Below are positions 8,926-19,597 of a stretch of DNA of 64,000 nt, piece after piece. Within the stretch, counting starts at the first letter, position 1; every line of letters starts with the position of its first letter. The position numbers were made by a program, and so were the translations under genes. This DNA is from Paroedura picta (Eukaryota; Chordata; Lepidosauria; Squamata; Gekkonidae), in the NCBI RefSeq assembly GCF_049243985.1, contig NC_135371.1, positions 947,501 through 1,011,500 of the forward strand. The letters run 5' to 3'. Below the pieces are notes generated by a model. That model searched no databases. It was given only the letters and a program-made list of their open reading frames with translations, and was not told where the DNA came from.

Positions 8926-9332
8926 ATCTAGAGAGCCACCCTAGTGCCTGAATCCACTGCCCAGCAATTTCACGGGTGCCCCTCCTGTTCTCAGCCTTCT
9001 AGGCGAGAGAGAGAGAGAGAGGCCGCCTTTTCTCCTTCTACTGTCCCCACTCTTTGTAAACCTTGGCCGCTGTAAATTCTTATCACTTCCCCCCAAACGG
9101 AAAACCTCCCAGCTTTTTCTGGCCCTGCCAGCAGACCTCCTGGTGGCCCCCTGCGGTGGGAGCTCGCTCCGTGATCCTGGAAAACCTCATTTGCCTCATG
9201 GGATGCTGGGAAGGTGCAATGGAGGCAAGGGGAATCTCACAAGGGCTTTGGCTCTCCACTGGGGAGAAATAATGGCATCTCAAAGAAGTCAAAGAACACA
9301 TCTTCCAGCGAGGAAGAGCAGGAGAAGAACTG

Positions 9333-9570
9333 GTTCCCTGCTTTTCACTGCCTGAAGGGGTCTCCAAGCGGCTTACAATTGCCTTTCCTCTCCCCGCAAC
9401 AGACACCCTGTGAAGTAGGTGAGGTGGAGAGAGCTCTGGAAGAACTGCTCTGTGAGCTCTAACAGGACTGCGATTGGCCCAAGGTCACCCAGCTGGCTGC
9501 ATGTGGAGGAGGAGCGGGGAACCAAACCTGGCTCTCCAGATTAGAAGCCACTGCTCTTAACCGTGACCCA
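9333..9570 (-). mobile_element. Sauria SINE
   Basis: Minus-strand copy, from CCTGAAGGGGTCTCCAAGCG through CAAGGTCACCCAGCTGGC to CCAGATTAGAAGCC and CTCTTAACC. The terminal tail repeat is not clear at the left end. Confidence 0.7.
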
Positions 9571-9879
9571 AGCAGTCTTCTCAACCGGCACCCATCTCAT
9601 AATATCATGTGAGAGCCATGTGGGTGCAGGCAGATGGTTGTTTGGGCAGGGAGTCACTGGTTTGTTCATGCTTTCCCCCATACTTCCCTAATATCAGTTG
9701 GGAAACCGGATGCACCTCTTTCTGCAGAACTCGGGTTCACGCAGATGTCCTTCGATCGTCTACCCTGCTGTTGACCTCGGTTGGTTCCCTTGCACAACCT
9801 GATGTCCATTTGCCCCAGGAGTTCTGCATCTAGACAGTTCTCCAATGGCCTGTCTCAGATAGAGAAGGTTTCAGCTTTC

Positions 9880-10475
9880 TTGTACATGCGCATCTGAGGA
9901 AGCATGCATGAACGCAAAAGTTTCTCCCTTGAATATAAAGTTCTTGGGCCCCTGGACCCATACTTGGTCCTCTCTGAAGAAGGGTGTAGGAACATGAAAG
10001 CTACTACCCAGAATTAAACTGGTTTGGTCTCCAGGGTGCCCTGCTTCGGGAAGGGGGGGTGTAACTGGACATTATGTGAGCCAGGCTCATTTTGAATGCT
10101 GTGGCTAATTTTGAAGCTCCTAGGTTTGTTTGGATTCTAATCCTGGGGAAGGGGGGGCGGGGGGTAGTGTGTGGAAAGAACCGGGCCAGGATGGAACAAT
10201 TCCCTTCGATTTGGGCATAGCAACTCCTGCTCCATCCTGAATCTAAAAGCCAATTTTGAGGCTCCTAGCTTTAGTTTTGGATGAGTTATGCTTGCAACAG
10301 ACTGCTCTTTCTTGGGGGGGGGGGGGGGTCCTACACATTGTATGATCCAGGATGTTCCAGTTCTTTTCATGTTTGGCACTTCAAAGTGGTCAATTTTGAG
10401 ATGCCTGGCTATATTTTGTGAGGATTATGTCTGGTAATGGGCACGAACTGAATCACAAAGCAGAATTTGTCACAA
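9880..10475. other. Non-coding stretch with repeat fragments
   Basis: Short pieces such as CTGAGGAAGCATGCATGAAC and CTCTGAAGAAGGGTGTAGGA resemble the repeat fragment seen at 16270 and 20880. A run of about 14 G occurs near 10315. No gene seen. Confidence 0.35.
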
Positions 10476-10479
10476 ATCT

Positions 10480-10715
10480 TGTCTTATTCGTGGATTCCAA
10501 GCTGAAGTTTTATTTTGTGACAGGTCTACCATCACAAACTTACACGAACTTTTAAAGCGGTTTGGGATGGTTCATGGATAGAGCAGAAAATAGATTTCAA
10601 GGGATTCAGAGTCCCTTTAATTCCCTTTCTGTTCCCTGTGGGGCCATTAATCGCGAACCGGTTCAGTTTGCAAACAAACTGGCACAAACTACATTTTCTG
10701 ATTTCTGCCCACCCC
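10480..10715. repeat. Unclassified MITE-like repeat
   Basis: The right end reads CGAACCGGTTCAGTTTGC then TGCCCACCCCTAGT. A related GGTTCGGTTCAGG text occurs at 33780-33910. The family is not known to me. Confidence 0.3.
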
Positions 10716-10824
10716 TAGTTATGACTATCGTAGCCTCCAGTTTGCAAGACCTGAGCAAAGCTGTTAATAATAGGAAATTTTGGAGGCTGTTAATTCGTAA
10801 CTTGGAAGTTACTTGATGGTACAT

Positions 10825-10965
10825 AACGGGTAGTCAAACTGCGGCCCTCCAGATGTCCATGGACTACAATTCCCAGGAGCCCCTGCCAGGCGACTGGAAG
10901 CCACTTTGAGACTCCTTCGGGAAGAGAAAAGCAGCATATAAGAACCAGCTCTTCTTCTTCTATAA
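10825..10965 (+). mobile_element. MITE half joined to a Sauria SINE tail
   Basis: 10827-10890 is half of the palindromic MITE found whole at 58207 (GGTAGTCAAACTGCGGCCCT). From GGCGACTGGAAGCCACTTTG it continues as a Sauria SINE 3' end with GCATATAAGAACCAGCTCTT and (CTT)n. Confidence 0.6.
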
Positions 10966-11388
10966 TTTCCAATGCAAAATATGAAGAGTTTTTGAGGACT
11001 CCTTGGAGTGGGATGTTTTGATTTCTTTCATGCCTGGCACCGCAACTCCAACAAACATCCAAAACTCAGTGGTCAGTTCTGAGGTGCTGATATTTACTTT
11101 CTGGGGAGTTATGCCCAACACAGATAGAGCTTTATGTTCCCTAAAGGTTTATTTATTTCTAGCCACCATTGACCATGGAGACTCAAGACATCTTACAGAA
11201 TGAAAACAATGTCCTCATACAGCAGGAGATACTCAAGGAACCACACGAGAAGACTAAGCTTACAGAATGATATAGAATAATTCTAAGCAGGGCCAGCTTG
11301 AGGATTTGTTTTGTTTTGTTTTGTTTCAAAGTCCTTTATAAGAAAGCTTAAAACCTGCAGTTACAGTATTACAGATTATTCACATAGA

Positions 11389-11515
11389 GCAGTGTTGGCC
11401 AAACTGTGGTTCTCCAGACGTTCATGGACTTCTATTCCCATGAGCCCCAGCCAGCATGGCCAGTTGGCAGGGGCTCATGGGAATCATAGTCCACGAACAT
11501 CCAGAGAGCCCCGCT
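11389..11515. mobile_element. Palindromic MITE, diverged
   Basis: Left arm TTGGCCAAACTGTGGTTCTC with TTCCCATGAGCCCC, right arm GGGGCTCATGGGAATCATAG. Same family as 58207 but with more differences between the arms. Confidence 0.55.
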
Positions 11516-11689
11516 GGGTGCCCCTCCCTGGCAACAGACTGGCCACTGAACACCATGGAGCCGTCTTTTGATACCGAGTCAGACTTCTGGTTCATCAAAG
11601 CCCTCACTGTCTGCTCAGACTGGGAGTGGCTCTCCAGGGCCTTCCCCATCACATACTGCCGCATCACTTGAACCCGAGATCTTCCCCAC

Positions 11690-11835
11690 GCCTCCACAGG
11701 CAGCCTGTTGGGGGACCTTTGGGTCATCACAGTTCTCTCAGAGTTCTTGCAGCCTCACTTACTTCACAGGGTCTCTGTTGCAGAGAGAGGAATGGCAAGC
11801 AATTGTAAGATCCTCTGAGACTCTTTCAGGTTTGT
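11690..11835 (+). mobile_element. Sauria SINE, partial
   Basis: CTCCACAGGCAGCCTGTTGG, CTCACTTACTTCACAGGGTC and TGTAAGATCCTCTGAGACTC are body blocks of the SINE in plus orientation. The tRNA head and the TTC tail are missing. Confidence 0.55.
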
Positions 11836-12489
11836 TGGTCTTAAAGGTATCTACTAGACTTCAGACCAACACGGCCACTCATTTGAATCTATTGGGTAGT
11901 GAATAACAAGGTACAAAATACCCAGCTCTTCTTCTGCCTGCCAAGCAGGTGATCTTCCAGGGGAGCCACAGTCCTCCCCTGGACTAGATGGACCACTGGT
12001 CTCACCCAGCAGGGCTCTCCTTATGTGCTTAAATACAAATGGCGGAACACACCTCCCTCTGGTGACAAACAAGGAAATCCTGAACAGAATTCACACCAGG
12101 CCGTTGAAAGACCACCACCCTCCCTCCTTCCCCCTGTAGAGTCTTGTCTGAAGATCATCTTGCTCCAGTCGAAGAATCCCTCTCCCCAACTGCATTATCC
12201 AAACCACGCTCAAGGGGAGTCCACGGCAGAGCACAACATAAGTCTAATCTGGAGGTCACTAAGGCAATGTTGAGACCTTAACGGAACAAAAAGTCAGAGA
12301 ACGTAATACTCAAGCCATGTCCAGGAAACACTCCCAGGCAGCTCACCTGCCCTTTCGGGCTCTGCTTTCCACCTGGCCTGCTCTACACCACGATTTAAGT
12401 CTGATCTCGTTATTCTACTCCCATCATTAGCCACAGGCACGTGCATCTGTCGAGGTTGACAAAGGGAGATGGCGTTGTGTGTTATCCAC

Positions 12490-12730
12490 ACATTAAGAGC
12501 CTGCGTGGCATAGCGGTTAAAGCCCTGGACTAGGATCGAGGAGACCCAGGTTCAAATCCTCCCTCAACCTCCGAAGCTTGCTAGGTGGCCTGGAGCCAGT
12601 CACAACTTCTCAGCCTAACCTACATCACAGGATTGTTGTGAAGGCAGAATGGAGAACTGGAGAATGCTGGAGGCCACTTTGATCCCCCATTGAGGAGAAA
12701 AGTGGAGTTGATAATGATACCTTTATTGGC
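12490..12730 (+). mobile_element. tRNA-derived SINE (not Sauria-type tail)
   Basis: A tRNA-like head has an A box (TGGCATAGCGGTTAAAG) and a B box (GGTTCAAATCC). It is followed by CTCAGCCTAACCTACATCAC and GGTTGTTGTGAAGGCAGAAT, ending near ATACCTTTATTGGC. The A and B boxes are the pol III promoter. It is not a tRNA gene because no acceptor stem can be formed. Confidence 0.65.
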
Positions 12731-12931
12731 ATACAGAAAAGTGGAGGTAAAATGAAGTAAAATATTGGTCACCCCACTGACGTTTCATGACTCTGAAGTT
12801 CCTCCTTTCAGCACTCTGGTGCAGCCATTCCCATTAGAGGATTCCTCCAGGTTGGAGCTTTTCCATGGCCTTCCTCGGAGCAGAATCACAAAAGCATCAC
12901 CCAAACTCCAAAAAGTGTTCCTGAAGGCTAT

Positions 12932-13560
12932 CATAGAATCATAGAATAAAAGAGTTGGGAGGGATCTCCTGGGTCATCTAGTCCAACCTCTGCACTCTGC
13001 AGGACACTCACAACCCTATCGCTCCTCCACTGTCACCTGCCACCCCCTTGAGTCTTCACAGAATCAGCCTCTCCGTCAGATGGCTCTCCAGCCTCTGTTT
13101 AAAAATCTCCATAGATGGAGAACCCACCACCTCCCGAGGAAGCCTGTTGCACTGAGGGACCCCTCTAACTGCCAGGAACTTCTTCTGGATGTTTAGACAG
13201 AATTTCTTTTGAATTAATTTCATCCCATTGGTTCTGGTCCGTCCCTCCGGGGCAAGAGAGAACAACTCTGCTCCATCCTCAATATGGCACCCTTTTAAAT
13301 ACTTAAAGATGATTATCAGATCCCCTCTCAGTCGTCTCCTCTCCAGGCTAAACAGACCAAGCTCCCCCAACCTTTCTTCATACGTCTTGGTCTCCAAACC
13401 CTTCACCATTTTTGTTACCCTCCTCTGGACACGCTCCAGTTTGTCTACATCCCTCTTCACCTGGGGTGCCCAAAATTGAACACAGGACTCCAAGGGAGGC
13501 CGAACCAGAGCAGAGTTCTGGTGGTCTAGAAAGCCCCTGAGAAGTCCTGGAGAAGCAGCA
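12932..13560 (-). mobile_element. CR1 LINE, 3' part
   Basis: The 3' end is at the left (ATCATAGAATCATAGAAT, CATCTAGTCCAACCTC). The frame 13056-13598 encodes the ORF2 C-terminus: VDKLERVQRRVTKMVKGLET, ERRRLRGDLIIIFKYLKGCH, then NRLPREVVGSPSMEIFKQRL. The reverse-transcriptase core is absent, so it is a 5'-truncated copy. The frame is nearly clean, suggesting moderate age. Confidence 0.8.
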
Positions 13561-14010
13561 GGGTTGTGCTTTTTTCCTCTTCCACATAATGCATCCATCT
13601 GAAGAACCCAGGCAGTTTCCCTCTAAAAACCTCGCCTGAACCGTATCAGGTTGACCAGTTTCCTTCCAAGAACATTTCCGGTTGAATCCTATAAGTTTTT
13701 CTGCTGTGATCAAACAAGGTTCTCCGAGCACAGAGGTCGACGGGATCCATCCATTTCCCTTGCCAAGAAACGGTAGATTTCACATCAGCTCACAGTTGTG
13801 AAGAACATCTGGCCTAAATGAGTTTGGCTCAGGAAGAGTCCAGCTACTCCCTCAGTCAACACTCTGCATTGATTTCTTGCCAGCAGCATTTGCCATCCAG
13901 CTTGAGCCAGTCAATGACCTTTCCACATCTAGGTCCGAGAAGTCCAGACACACGACCCTATATCAAGCGCACATTCAGAGGCGGCCAGGCACCCGGGCAC
14001 CTTGCCTGAA

Positions 14011-15160
14011 TCAAGTGTAACTGTGGGTATTCCGATGAGTACGGAGGCTGGCTTTCTGGCTGAAGGCCTTTCCACACTCTGAGCATTTGTACGGCTTCTC
14101 CTCGGTGTGCGTCCTTTGATGGCTGTTCAGGGTCGGCTTGTGGCTGAAGCTCTTCCCACACTCTGAGCATTTGTACGGCTTCTCTGCTCTGTGGGTATTG
14201 AGATGAGTATTAAGATTGGCTTTATGGCTGAAGCTTTTCCCACACTCTGAGCATATGTATGGCTTTTCCCCCGTGTGGGTCTTCTGATGAGAAGCAAGAT
14301 TGGCTTTTTTGCTGAAGCTCTTCCCGCACTCGGTACACGTATACGGCTTCTCCCCTGTGTGGGTTTTTTGATGGGAAGTAAGGTTGGCCTTTTGACAGAA
14401 GCTCTTCCCACACTCTAAGCACGTATAGGGTTTTTCTCCTGTGTGGGTGTTTTGGTGGCTAGTCAGGTGGGCCTTCTGATTGAAGCTCTTCCCACACTCC
14501 AAGCATTTATATGGTTTCTGCCCTGTGTGACTATTTCGGTGGCTGGTCAGGTTGGTCTTCTGACTGAAGCTCTTCCCACAATCTATGCATTTATACGGTT
14601 TCTCCCCTGTGTGGATTCTTTGATGGATAGTGAGGTACTCCTTCTGACAGAACCTCTTTCCGCACTCTAAACATTTATAGGGTTTCTCCCCTGTGTGGAT
14701 TCTTTCATGGATAGTGAGGTATTCTTTCTGACAGAACCGTCTTCCACATTCTAAGCATTTATATGGTCTCTCCCCTGTGTGGATTCTTTCATGGATATTG
14801 AGATACTCCTTTTGGCTGAAGTCCTTCCCACACTCAGAGCATTTGTAAGGTTTCTCCCCTGTGTGGGTCCTGTGATGCTTGTTTAGGTTGGCCTTCTGCT
14901 TGAAACTCTTCCCGCACTCTGTGCATTCAAATCTTTTCTCTCCTGCGTTGATCCTTTGACAGAGAGTGAGGTACTCCTCCTCACTGAAGCTATTTCCGCA
15001 CTCTGATTTACACGGCTTTTCATCTGGTTGCACTCCTTGATACTCAGTGAGGTTGTCCATCTTCCCCAAGCCCTTTCCCACAGAAGTAGAGGGTTCCTTC
15101 CTCCAGTCCTGGCTTGCTCCAGTCCTCCCTCTCTTTTCCTGTTGCTCTGTCAATCTCTCT
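14011..15160 (-). CDS. C2H2 zinc-finger gene, terminal finger exon
   Basis: The exon starts at an acceptor (TTTTCCTACAG) just right of 15160 and is open to a stop at 14011. There is no suitable ATG near its start, so it continues from upstream exons, entering with two bases carried over. It encodes 11 canonical C2H2 fingers plus one degenerate finger at its head (about residues 49-69), joined by TGEKPY-type linkers. The product should be a nuclear DNA-binding protein. Helix starts are unusually uniform: most fingers have QK or HK before the contact residues, and fingers 2-4 share QKEYL. I saw no KRAB or SCAN exon between here and the first exon at 19353, so its effector domain is unknown. Confidence 0.85.
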
Positions 15161-15212
15161 CTGTAGGAAAATGGAGATAGATACGGCAGGAATCAGTGAA
15201 AAATCATAATTT

Positions 15213-15462
15213 GGGCTGATCTTGCATTGAGCAGGGGGTTGGACTAGATGGCCTGTATGGCCCCTTCCATCTCTATGATTCTATAATTAACTACCATTTT
15301 GAATAAGACACGAGAAAACACTAAGGTGTCATGTTTTCAATATCCCTTTTCACAGCTGTTGTAGGAAATAGTACAGTGCCATGTACAGAATCTCAGAGTG
15401 GGAAGAGTCCATCCAGGCCATCTAGTCCAACCCCCTGCTCAATGCAGGATCAGCCTCAAGCC
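15213..15462. mobile_element. Two CR1 3' end fragments in opposite orientation
   Basis: 15213-15288 (plus) has GAGCAGGGGGTTGGACTAGA and CTCTATGATTCTATAA. 15388-15455 (minus) has GAATCTCAGAGTGGGAAGAG and CATCTAGTCCAACCCC. Both are short tails only. Confidence 0.7.
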
Positions 15463-15499
15463 TCCATGACCTGGTGAGATTGGTTTTTTCTTCCTTAAG

Positions 15500-15690
15500 A
15501 AAGCCCAGATCTGGATAGCCCAGGCAAGTCTGATCCCATCAGATACTGGAAGCTAAGCAGGGTTGACTCTGGCTAGTATCTAGAGAGGAGACCTCCAAGT
15601 AGGAACACGGGGGGGGGGGGGGGGGGTCATGATGCAGAGGCAGGCCATGGCAACCCACCCCCGAATGTCCCTTGCTTGGCTGCCAGATGA
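15500..15690 (+). mobile_element. 5S rRNA-derived SINE
   Basis: CAAGTCTGATCCCATCAGAT, GGAAGCTAAGCAGGGTTGAC and GGCTAGTATCTAGAGAGGAG follow the order of 5S rRNA, including its internal promoter block (AAGCTAAGCAGGG). A run of about 18 G interrupts it near 15609, followed by GGCAGGCCATGGCAACCCAC, a tail known from 5S-derived SINEs. Changes in the 5S core and the attached tail exclude a working 5S gene. Confidence 0.7.
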
Positions 15691-15799
15691 TCCCCAGATT
15701 TCCTGGCTGTATAACCCACGTGGCTTAATTAAACAAATAAACAATTCCTTAATGAAAGAACGGGAGTTAATTAATTTTAATATATATATTACATTTGTT

Positions 15800-16025
15800 A
15801 AACATTTATTGGGTGATATGGCCATATGTGGTCATGTCGATCCGCCCCTCGCTCCCAAAATGGCCAATGAGAGGCCTGGAGCGAATGGGAGGGGGAGGGA
15901 CCTCAGCTATGTTTCCCAATCATATTCTTCATGATCTTGGACCACTTCTGGGATTTCTCGATGCCTGAAAAATATTTCAGGGGTTTATCAAGGGTTAAAA
16001 AAGTCAAGAAAGGCTACATTACTGT
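15800..16025 (+). repeat. Unclassified repeat, family 2, copy 1
   Basis: GATATGGCCATATGTGGTCA, AAAATGGCCAATGAGAGGCC, CCACTTCTGGGATTTCTCGA and GAAAAATATTTCAGGGG recur in the same order at 19598-19840. Probably a non-autonomous DNA transposon, but the ends were not resolved. Confidence 0.5.
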
Positions 16026-16860
16026 CACCATTCTGCAATTGGGAATGCATCTGTCCATTAGCCTCTAAGCTTGACATTTTTATTTCCTTTACTGTGCCCC
16101 CCCACCCCGAGATGAACCCAGGCAAATAATAATCCTATGAAATTAGTTTGTTATTCCTGTAAGGACCTTGTCTCTGTTAACCATCTTCGTTATGCTGTGT
16201 ATTAATGCATGGGCCACCCTCTGCCTATATGTGGGGGCTTGTAATTCTCATTTCACTGTGTCTGAGGCAGTGTACTATGCACATGAAAACTTGGACCTTG
16301 AATAAAGATCTGTTGGTCTTAAAGGTGCCCCTGGATTCAAACTTTATTTTCTGAATAGTTGTTGTCTAATTTCTTCATTTACAGATTGTTTATGCTTATC
16401 TTCTAATTGCTTTACTCCCCCATCTAACCTGTTCCTGTACTTCACTTTCTGATTCTTCTGTCTTATGGAGGCTTATAATATCAGCCCCCCCCCCCATTTA
16501 CTTAATTCCCTTTATCATTTGCCAATTTACTGCCGAAGTACTATTAATATATATTTTTTAAAATCTTGTTCAGTGTTTCCTGTAAGTGAGGAAATACCTC
16601 TCTTTGCCTTAACAGCAAAATATCTGTTCTCTGAAAGTTATAGCAAATTGGCACAATTTACACACAAAGGTAATAATCAATATTTAATGCCCTCCAAAGT
16701 ATTTATATTCCAAGGAATTTGGAAAAGTTGGATCCTAATATTCTTGACCTGGATGTTAAGTTCCCATCAGACTCTGATCTGTTTGAGCAGGTCACTTTAA
16801 TGGTAGGATACGGCCCAGGGACGAGTAACTCTTTGAATCCAGATCCAGATTGGTGGTTGT
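16026..16860. other. AT-rich non-coding stretch
   Basis: Contains a repeat fragment at 16270-16345 (CCTTGAATAAAGATCTGTTG, GTCTTAAAGGTGCCCCTGGA) and a C run at 16486-16494. The 111-codon open frame at 16465 has no recognisable domain and looks like chance. No other feature seen. Confidence 0.35.
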
Positions 16861-16887
16861 GCTAATCTGTCCCTACCAGGAGAAAAG

Positions 16888-17050
16888 AGCAAGAGTCCCA
16901 GGAGCACCTTACAGACTAACACAATCCGTGGCAGGGGAGGAACTTTCGTGAGTCGCTGTTCAATCCCTGAAGAAGTGGGCAGGGACTCCCGAGAGCTTCT
17001 CCCCTGCCAGAAATAGTGTTAGTCTTTAAGGTGCTCCTGGACTCTCGCTC
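16888..17050. repeat. Foldback (palindromic) repeat
   Basis: The left arm (AGCAAGAGTCCCAGGAGCAC, ACAGACTAACACAATCCGTG) is the inverted complement of the right arm (AGTGTTAGTCTTTAAGGTGC, TCCTGGACTCTCGCT) with some mismatches. The arms are about 50 bp and the loop about 60 bp. A related copy is at 4178-4335. Confidence 0.65.
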
Positions 17051-17084
17051 TTTGCTTTGAATCCAGGCACTAGGCTCAGAACAA

Positions 17085-17860
17085 GCTAAAGGACTCGAGG
17101 AATCAAACCATTTCTCCAGATGAGGCTGCCCCTCTCAACCACCATTCCGTGCTGGCTCTCAGTGGTCTCTTGAATGCCACTGGGAAATCTGAAGTTGGCG
17201 ACTGTCCAGCCTGTGACCACATGTTCTACTTCCTTTACCTAAATGCTCAGAGAAAGCCTATCTACCCAGCAGACAGACCCCACCTTACCCGCAGACCTGC
17301 AAGTGGCGAGCTGGAGAATTAAGCAGTCCAATGAGGCTGAGTGAGAATAACCCAGTTTGTCACAGGGCCTCCCCAAATTCATGAACTGACATACAGGCTG
17401 GGCCAGGACACCAAAAGCCCTTCCATTGGGACTCCCCTGAACACCAAGGCAGAACTCCCTGCCCCAGACAGCGTTCACCTGGTGGCTAATGGCCACTGAG
17501 GGGCCTTTGCCTCATAGGTTTAGTGGCTGAGGGGAAGCCCGCAAGTCGTTGTGAGTTTCCTGCATTTTAGGGGGTTGGACTAAATGATCCTGGAGGTTCC
17601 TTCCAGCTCTGGGATTCTATGAGCCAGCAGTGACTCCACTTCTGTCAGTCGCTACCAGCCATGGTGCCTGAGGGGAACCTCCACATTCAGAGGCACTAAT
17701 TCACTGGATCCCAGAGCCAGGAGGCAGCATCAGGGGACGGACGGCCTTGGCCCCTCTGCCTCATTGTTGGCCCTTCAGAGGAACTGGCTGGCCCCTGTGT
17801 GAGACGGGAGGCTGGACCAGATGGACGCTCAGGGGCCTGATCTGTTCTTATGCTATGGGA
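17085..17860. other. Repeat fragments: SINE head and two CR1 tails
   Basis: 17085-17160 is a Sauria SINE head on the minus strand. 17550-17625 is a CR1 tail in plus orientation (GGGGGTTGGACTAAATGATC). 17640-17860 is a second CR1-type 3' end (GGTGCCTGAGGGGAACCTCC, GGACCAGATGGACGCTCAGG). The 85-codon frame at 17239 shows no domain. Confidence 0.5.
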
Positions 17861-18025
17861 GCAGCAGAGGGAGCTCCTCACTGGACTCAACTGTATCGAA
17901 AACAGTTCCCATTATGAGAGGAAAACATGGCCCAAACCCTGCAATGAGCATTGTTTGCAATGAGCTACAAAGTTAGGACCAACTCCCAGGAATGATGAAT
18001 ATGGACAAATACAGTTCATATTTAC

Positions 18026-18076
18026 CTCGGATGTTGTTAAAAGAGACGTCAGCATCTGCTTCCTATTGCTTTCAGC
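18026..18076 (-). other. Possible 51-bp exon, perhaps 5' UTR of the 14-kb zinc-finger gene
   Basis: It has acceptor GTGTTCTCTTGCAG and donor TCCGAG|GTAAAT. The only open frame reads AESNRKQMLTSLLTTSE but would enter the finger exon out of phase, so if real it is probably non-coding or belongs to another transcript. Confidence 0.3.
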
Positions 18077-18414
18077 CTGCAAGAGAACACGGTGTGTCAA
18101 ATGGGGTTTTGAACGACATTCGGAGCATCCTCATCTCAGCGAAGGTGCTTTCCCACTGAATGCTTGTTCGTCCCAGAAGGAAATGAACTGCCGAAACTCT
18201 ACACTTTGGGCCATGGGCCGTGAGCCACACGAGTGTGCCAGAACATGCTAAACGGCAGGAAACTGAATTGGCCTTCCTGATACTTGATTAGAATGAATGA
18301 GGAGGAGGCTTATGGCTCATCAAGGCAGCAGACAGAAGAGGTCTTTCCAGCCACCTCCTACTAGATCCTTTCGACTGGAAACGCCGGGGATCGAGCACGG
18401 CCCGGAGAGAAGAC

Positions 18415-18580
18415 GATGGAGAGGTGACAGGAGAGCCATCTTCAAGTACCTGGAGGGCTGTCACAGAGGGTGGAGCGGAGTTGTTTGCTGCCCCAGAGAG
18501 CCGGACCAGAATCAGTGGGCTGAAATTAACTCAAAAGAAATTTCAGCTAAACAAAGGAGGCCAAGCGGGACGGTCTGTCT
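18415..18580 (+). mobile_element. CR1 LINE fragment
   Basis: The translation contains GDRRAIFKYLEGCHRGWSGV in one frame, and in the next ESRTRISGLKLTQKKFQLN, both pieces of the CR1 ORF2 C-terminus. It is short and diverged. Confidence 0.6.
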
Positions 18581-18879
18581 CTATCTGCATGTGGCAGCTC
18601 TCAGCCACTTCCTTTGAGGGAATAACCCCAAGGGCTCTCTTCGAAACCTCTGGCTCTCTTTCCCGCTCAGCCACGTGGGCGGCAAGCCAGGACTGGGGGC
18701 CCCGACTCTGCCCTTCGGCCCCCCGGCCTTCCTGCGTGGAAAACGAAGAGGGCGGATGAATCCCCCGGAGGCAGAACTGTGCCTTGTCTCCACAGCGGAG
18801 GAGAAGAGGCGGCCTCCATACCCCACTTTCCCCTGCCCAGAGACGCCAAGCGGCTTCCCGTCACCGTGGCCCTCGAAAG

Positions 18880-19345
18880 GCTGGGGGCAGAGGGTTGCCA
18901 CTCTCCAGGGGGGGCCTGGAGGACTCTGGGCATGACAGCGGGTGGCAGCGACCAGCCCCCTTCCCCCTCCCCCCGGAGCAGGGGTCCTGCAGGAGCAGCT
19001 GCAAAGGGTGCCGGCCTCCGGGGCTCACCGCTCGCTGCTTCAGCTCCGCTGCTCGGAGGAGGAAAGCGACCCCCGACCCCCCCCCTGCCCGGCTCGGCCT
19101 CCACGCGCTCCTGGACGCCCCCAACCCGGGAGGGCGCGGGGGGGGGCTGGGTGCTCAAGGACCCCCCTCCCCCCCCCCGCTTTTAGGCCCCCCCGGCAGG
19201 ACCTCGCCAGGCTCTCCCCCGGGGGGGCCCTCGCGGCCAACCTCAGCGGGTCGGGGGGAGAAAGGCGCCCCCACCCCTCCCCCCCCCACGGGCAGCCAGC
19301 AGCGGGGTCCCTGCCCCCCCCCCAAAAAAAACAAAATGCCCGGCT
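18880..19345. other. GC-rich region flanking a promoter
   Basis: It contains one unit of the C-rich repeat near 18888 (GGTTGCCACTCTCCAGGGGG) and many C and G runs. Long overlapping open frames occur on both strands, as expected in GC-rich DNA. None has a recognisable domain. Confidence 0.35.
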
Positions 19346-19352
19346 CACTCAC

Positions 19353-19430
19353 CGGGGGGGGCGGCGGGGGGGGCGCCTGGCGAGGCCGCTTCAGCCTCCC
19401 GGCAAAGGTCGTGCGGAGACCGGAAGTGCC
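19353..19430 (-). promoter_or_regulatory. Promoter and first exon, probably of the 14-kb zinc-finger gene
   Basis: A donor, CCCCCG|GTGAGTGAG, defines an exon edge at 19353. An ETS-type site, ACTTCCGG on the minus strand (19420-19427), lies 67 bp upstream. The layout matches that at 57012-57070, upstream of the KRAB zinc-finger gene. Assignment to the gene at 14 kb is by position only. Confidence 0.45.
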
Positions 19431-19597
19431 CGCGTGGCCCGTCTAGCCCTCCGACTCGCTGCCCCCTTCCCGGAGGCTCCGCGGGGTCAAGGGCGGCGGC
19501 TGCGCAAAGGGGAACCTGAAGCCGCGCCCGGAGAGCCTGTGGGCCCCGCCCCCCCCCCCACACGCGCGCATAGATAAATGGTTAAGACGCATGGGGT

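Noticed and set aside
12490-12570. tRNA gene
   Set aside because: A and B boxes are present but the acceptor stem does not pair and a SINE body follows.
15151-15153. Start codon of the 14-kb zinc-finger protein at this position
   Set aside because: The codon is TTG and lies just inside an exon that begins at a clear splice acceptor; the true start is in an upstream exon.
15510-15610. 5S rRNA gene
   Set aside because: Core is altered and joined to a SINE tail; no terminator run at the proper place.
18784-19577. Overlapping open frames of 211 and 220 codons
   Set aside because: Proline/arginine/glycine reading of C and G runs around a promoter; several frames are open at once and none has a motif.
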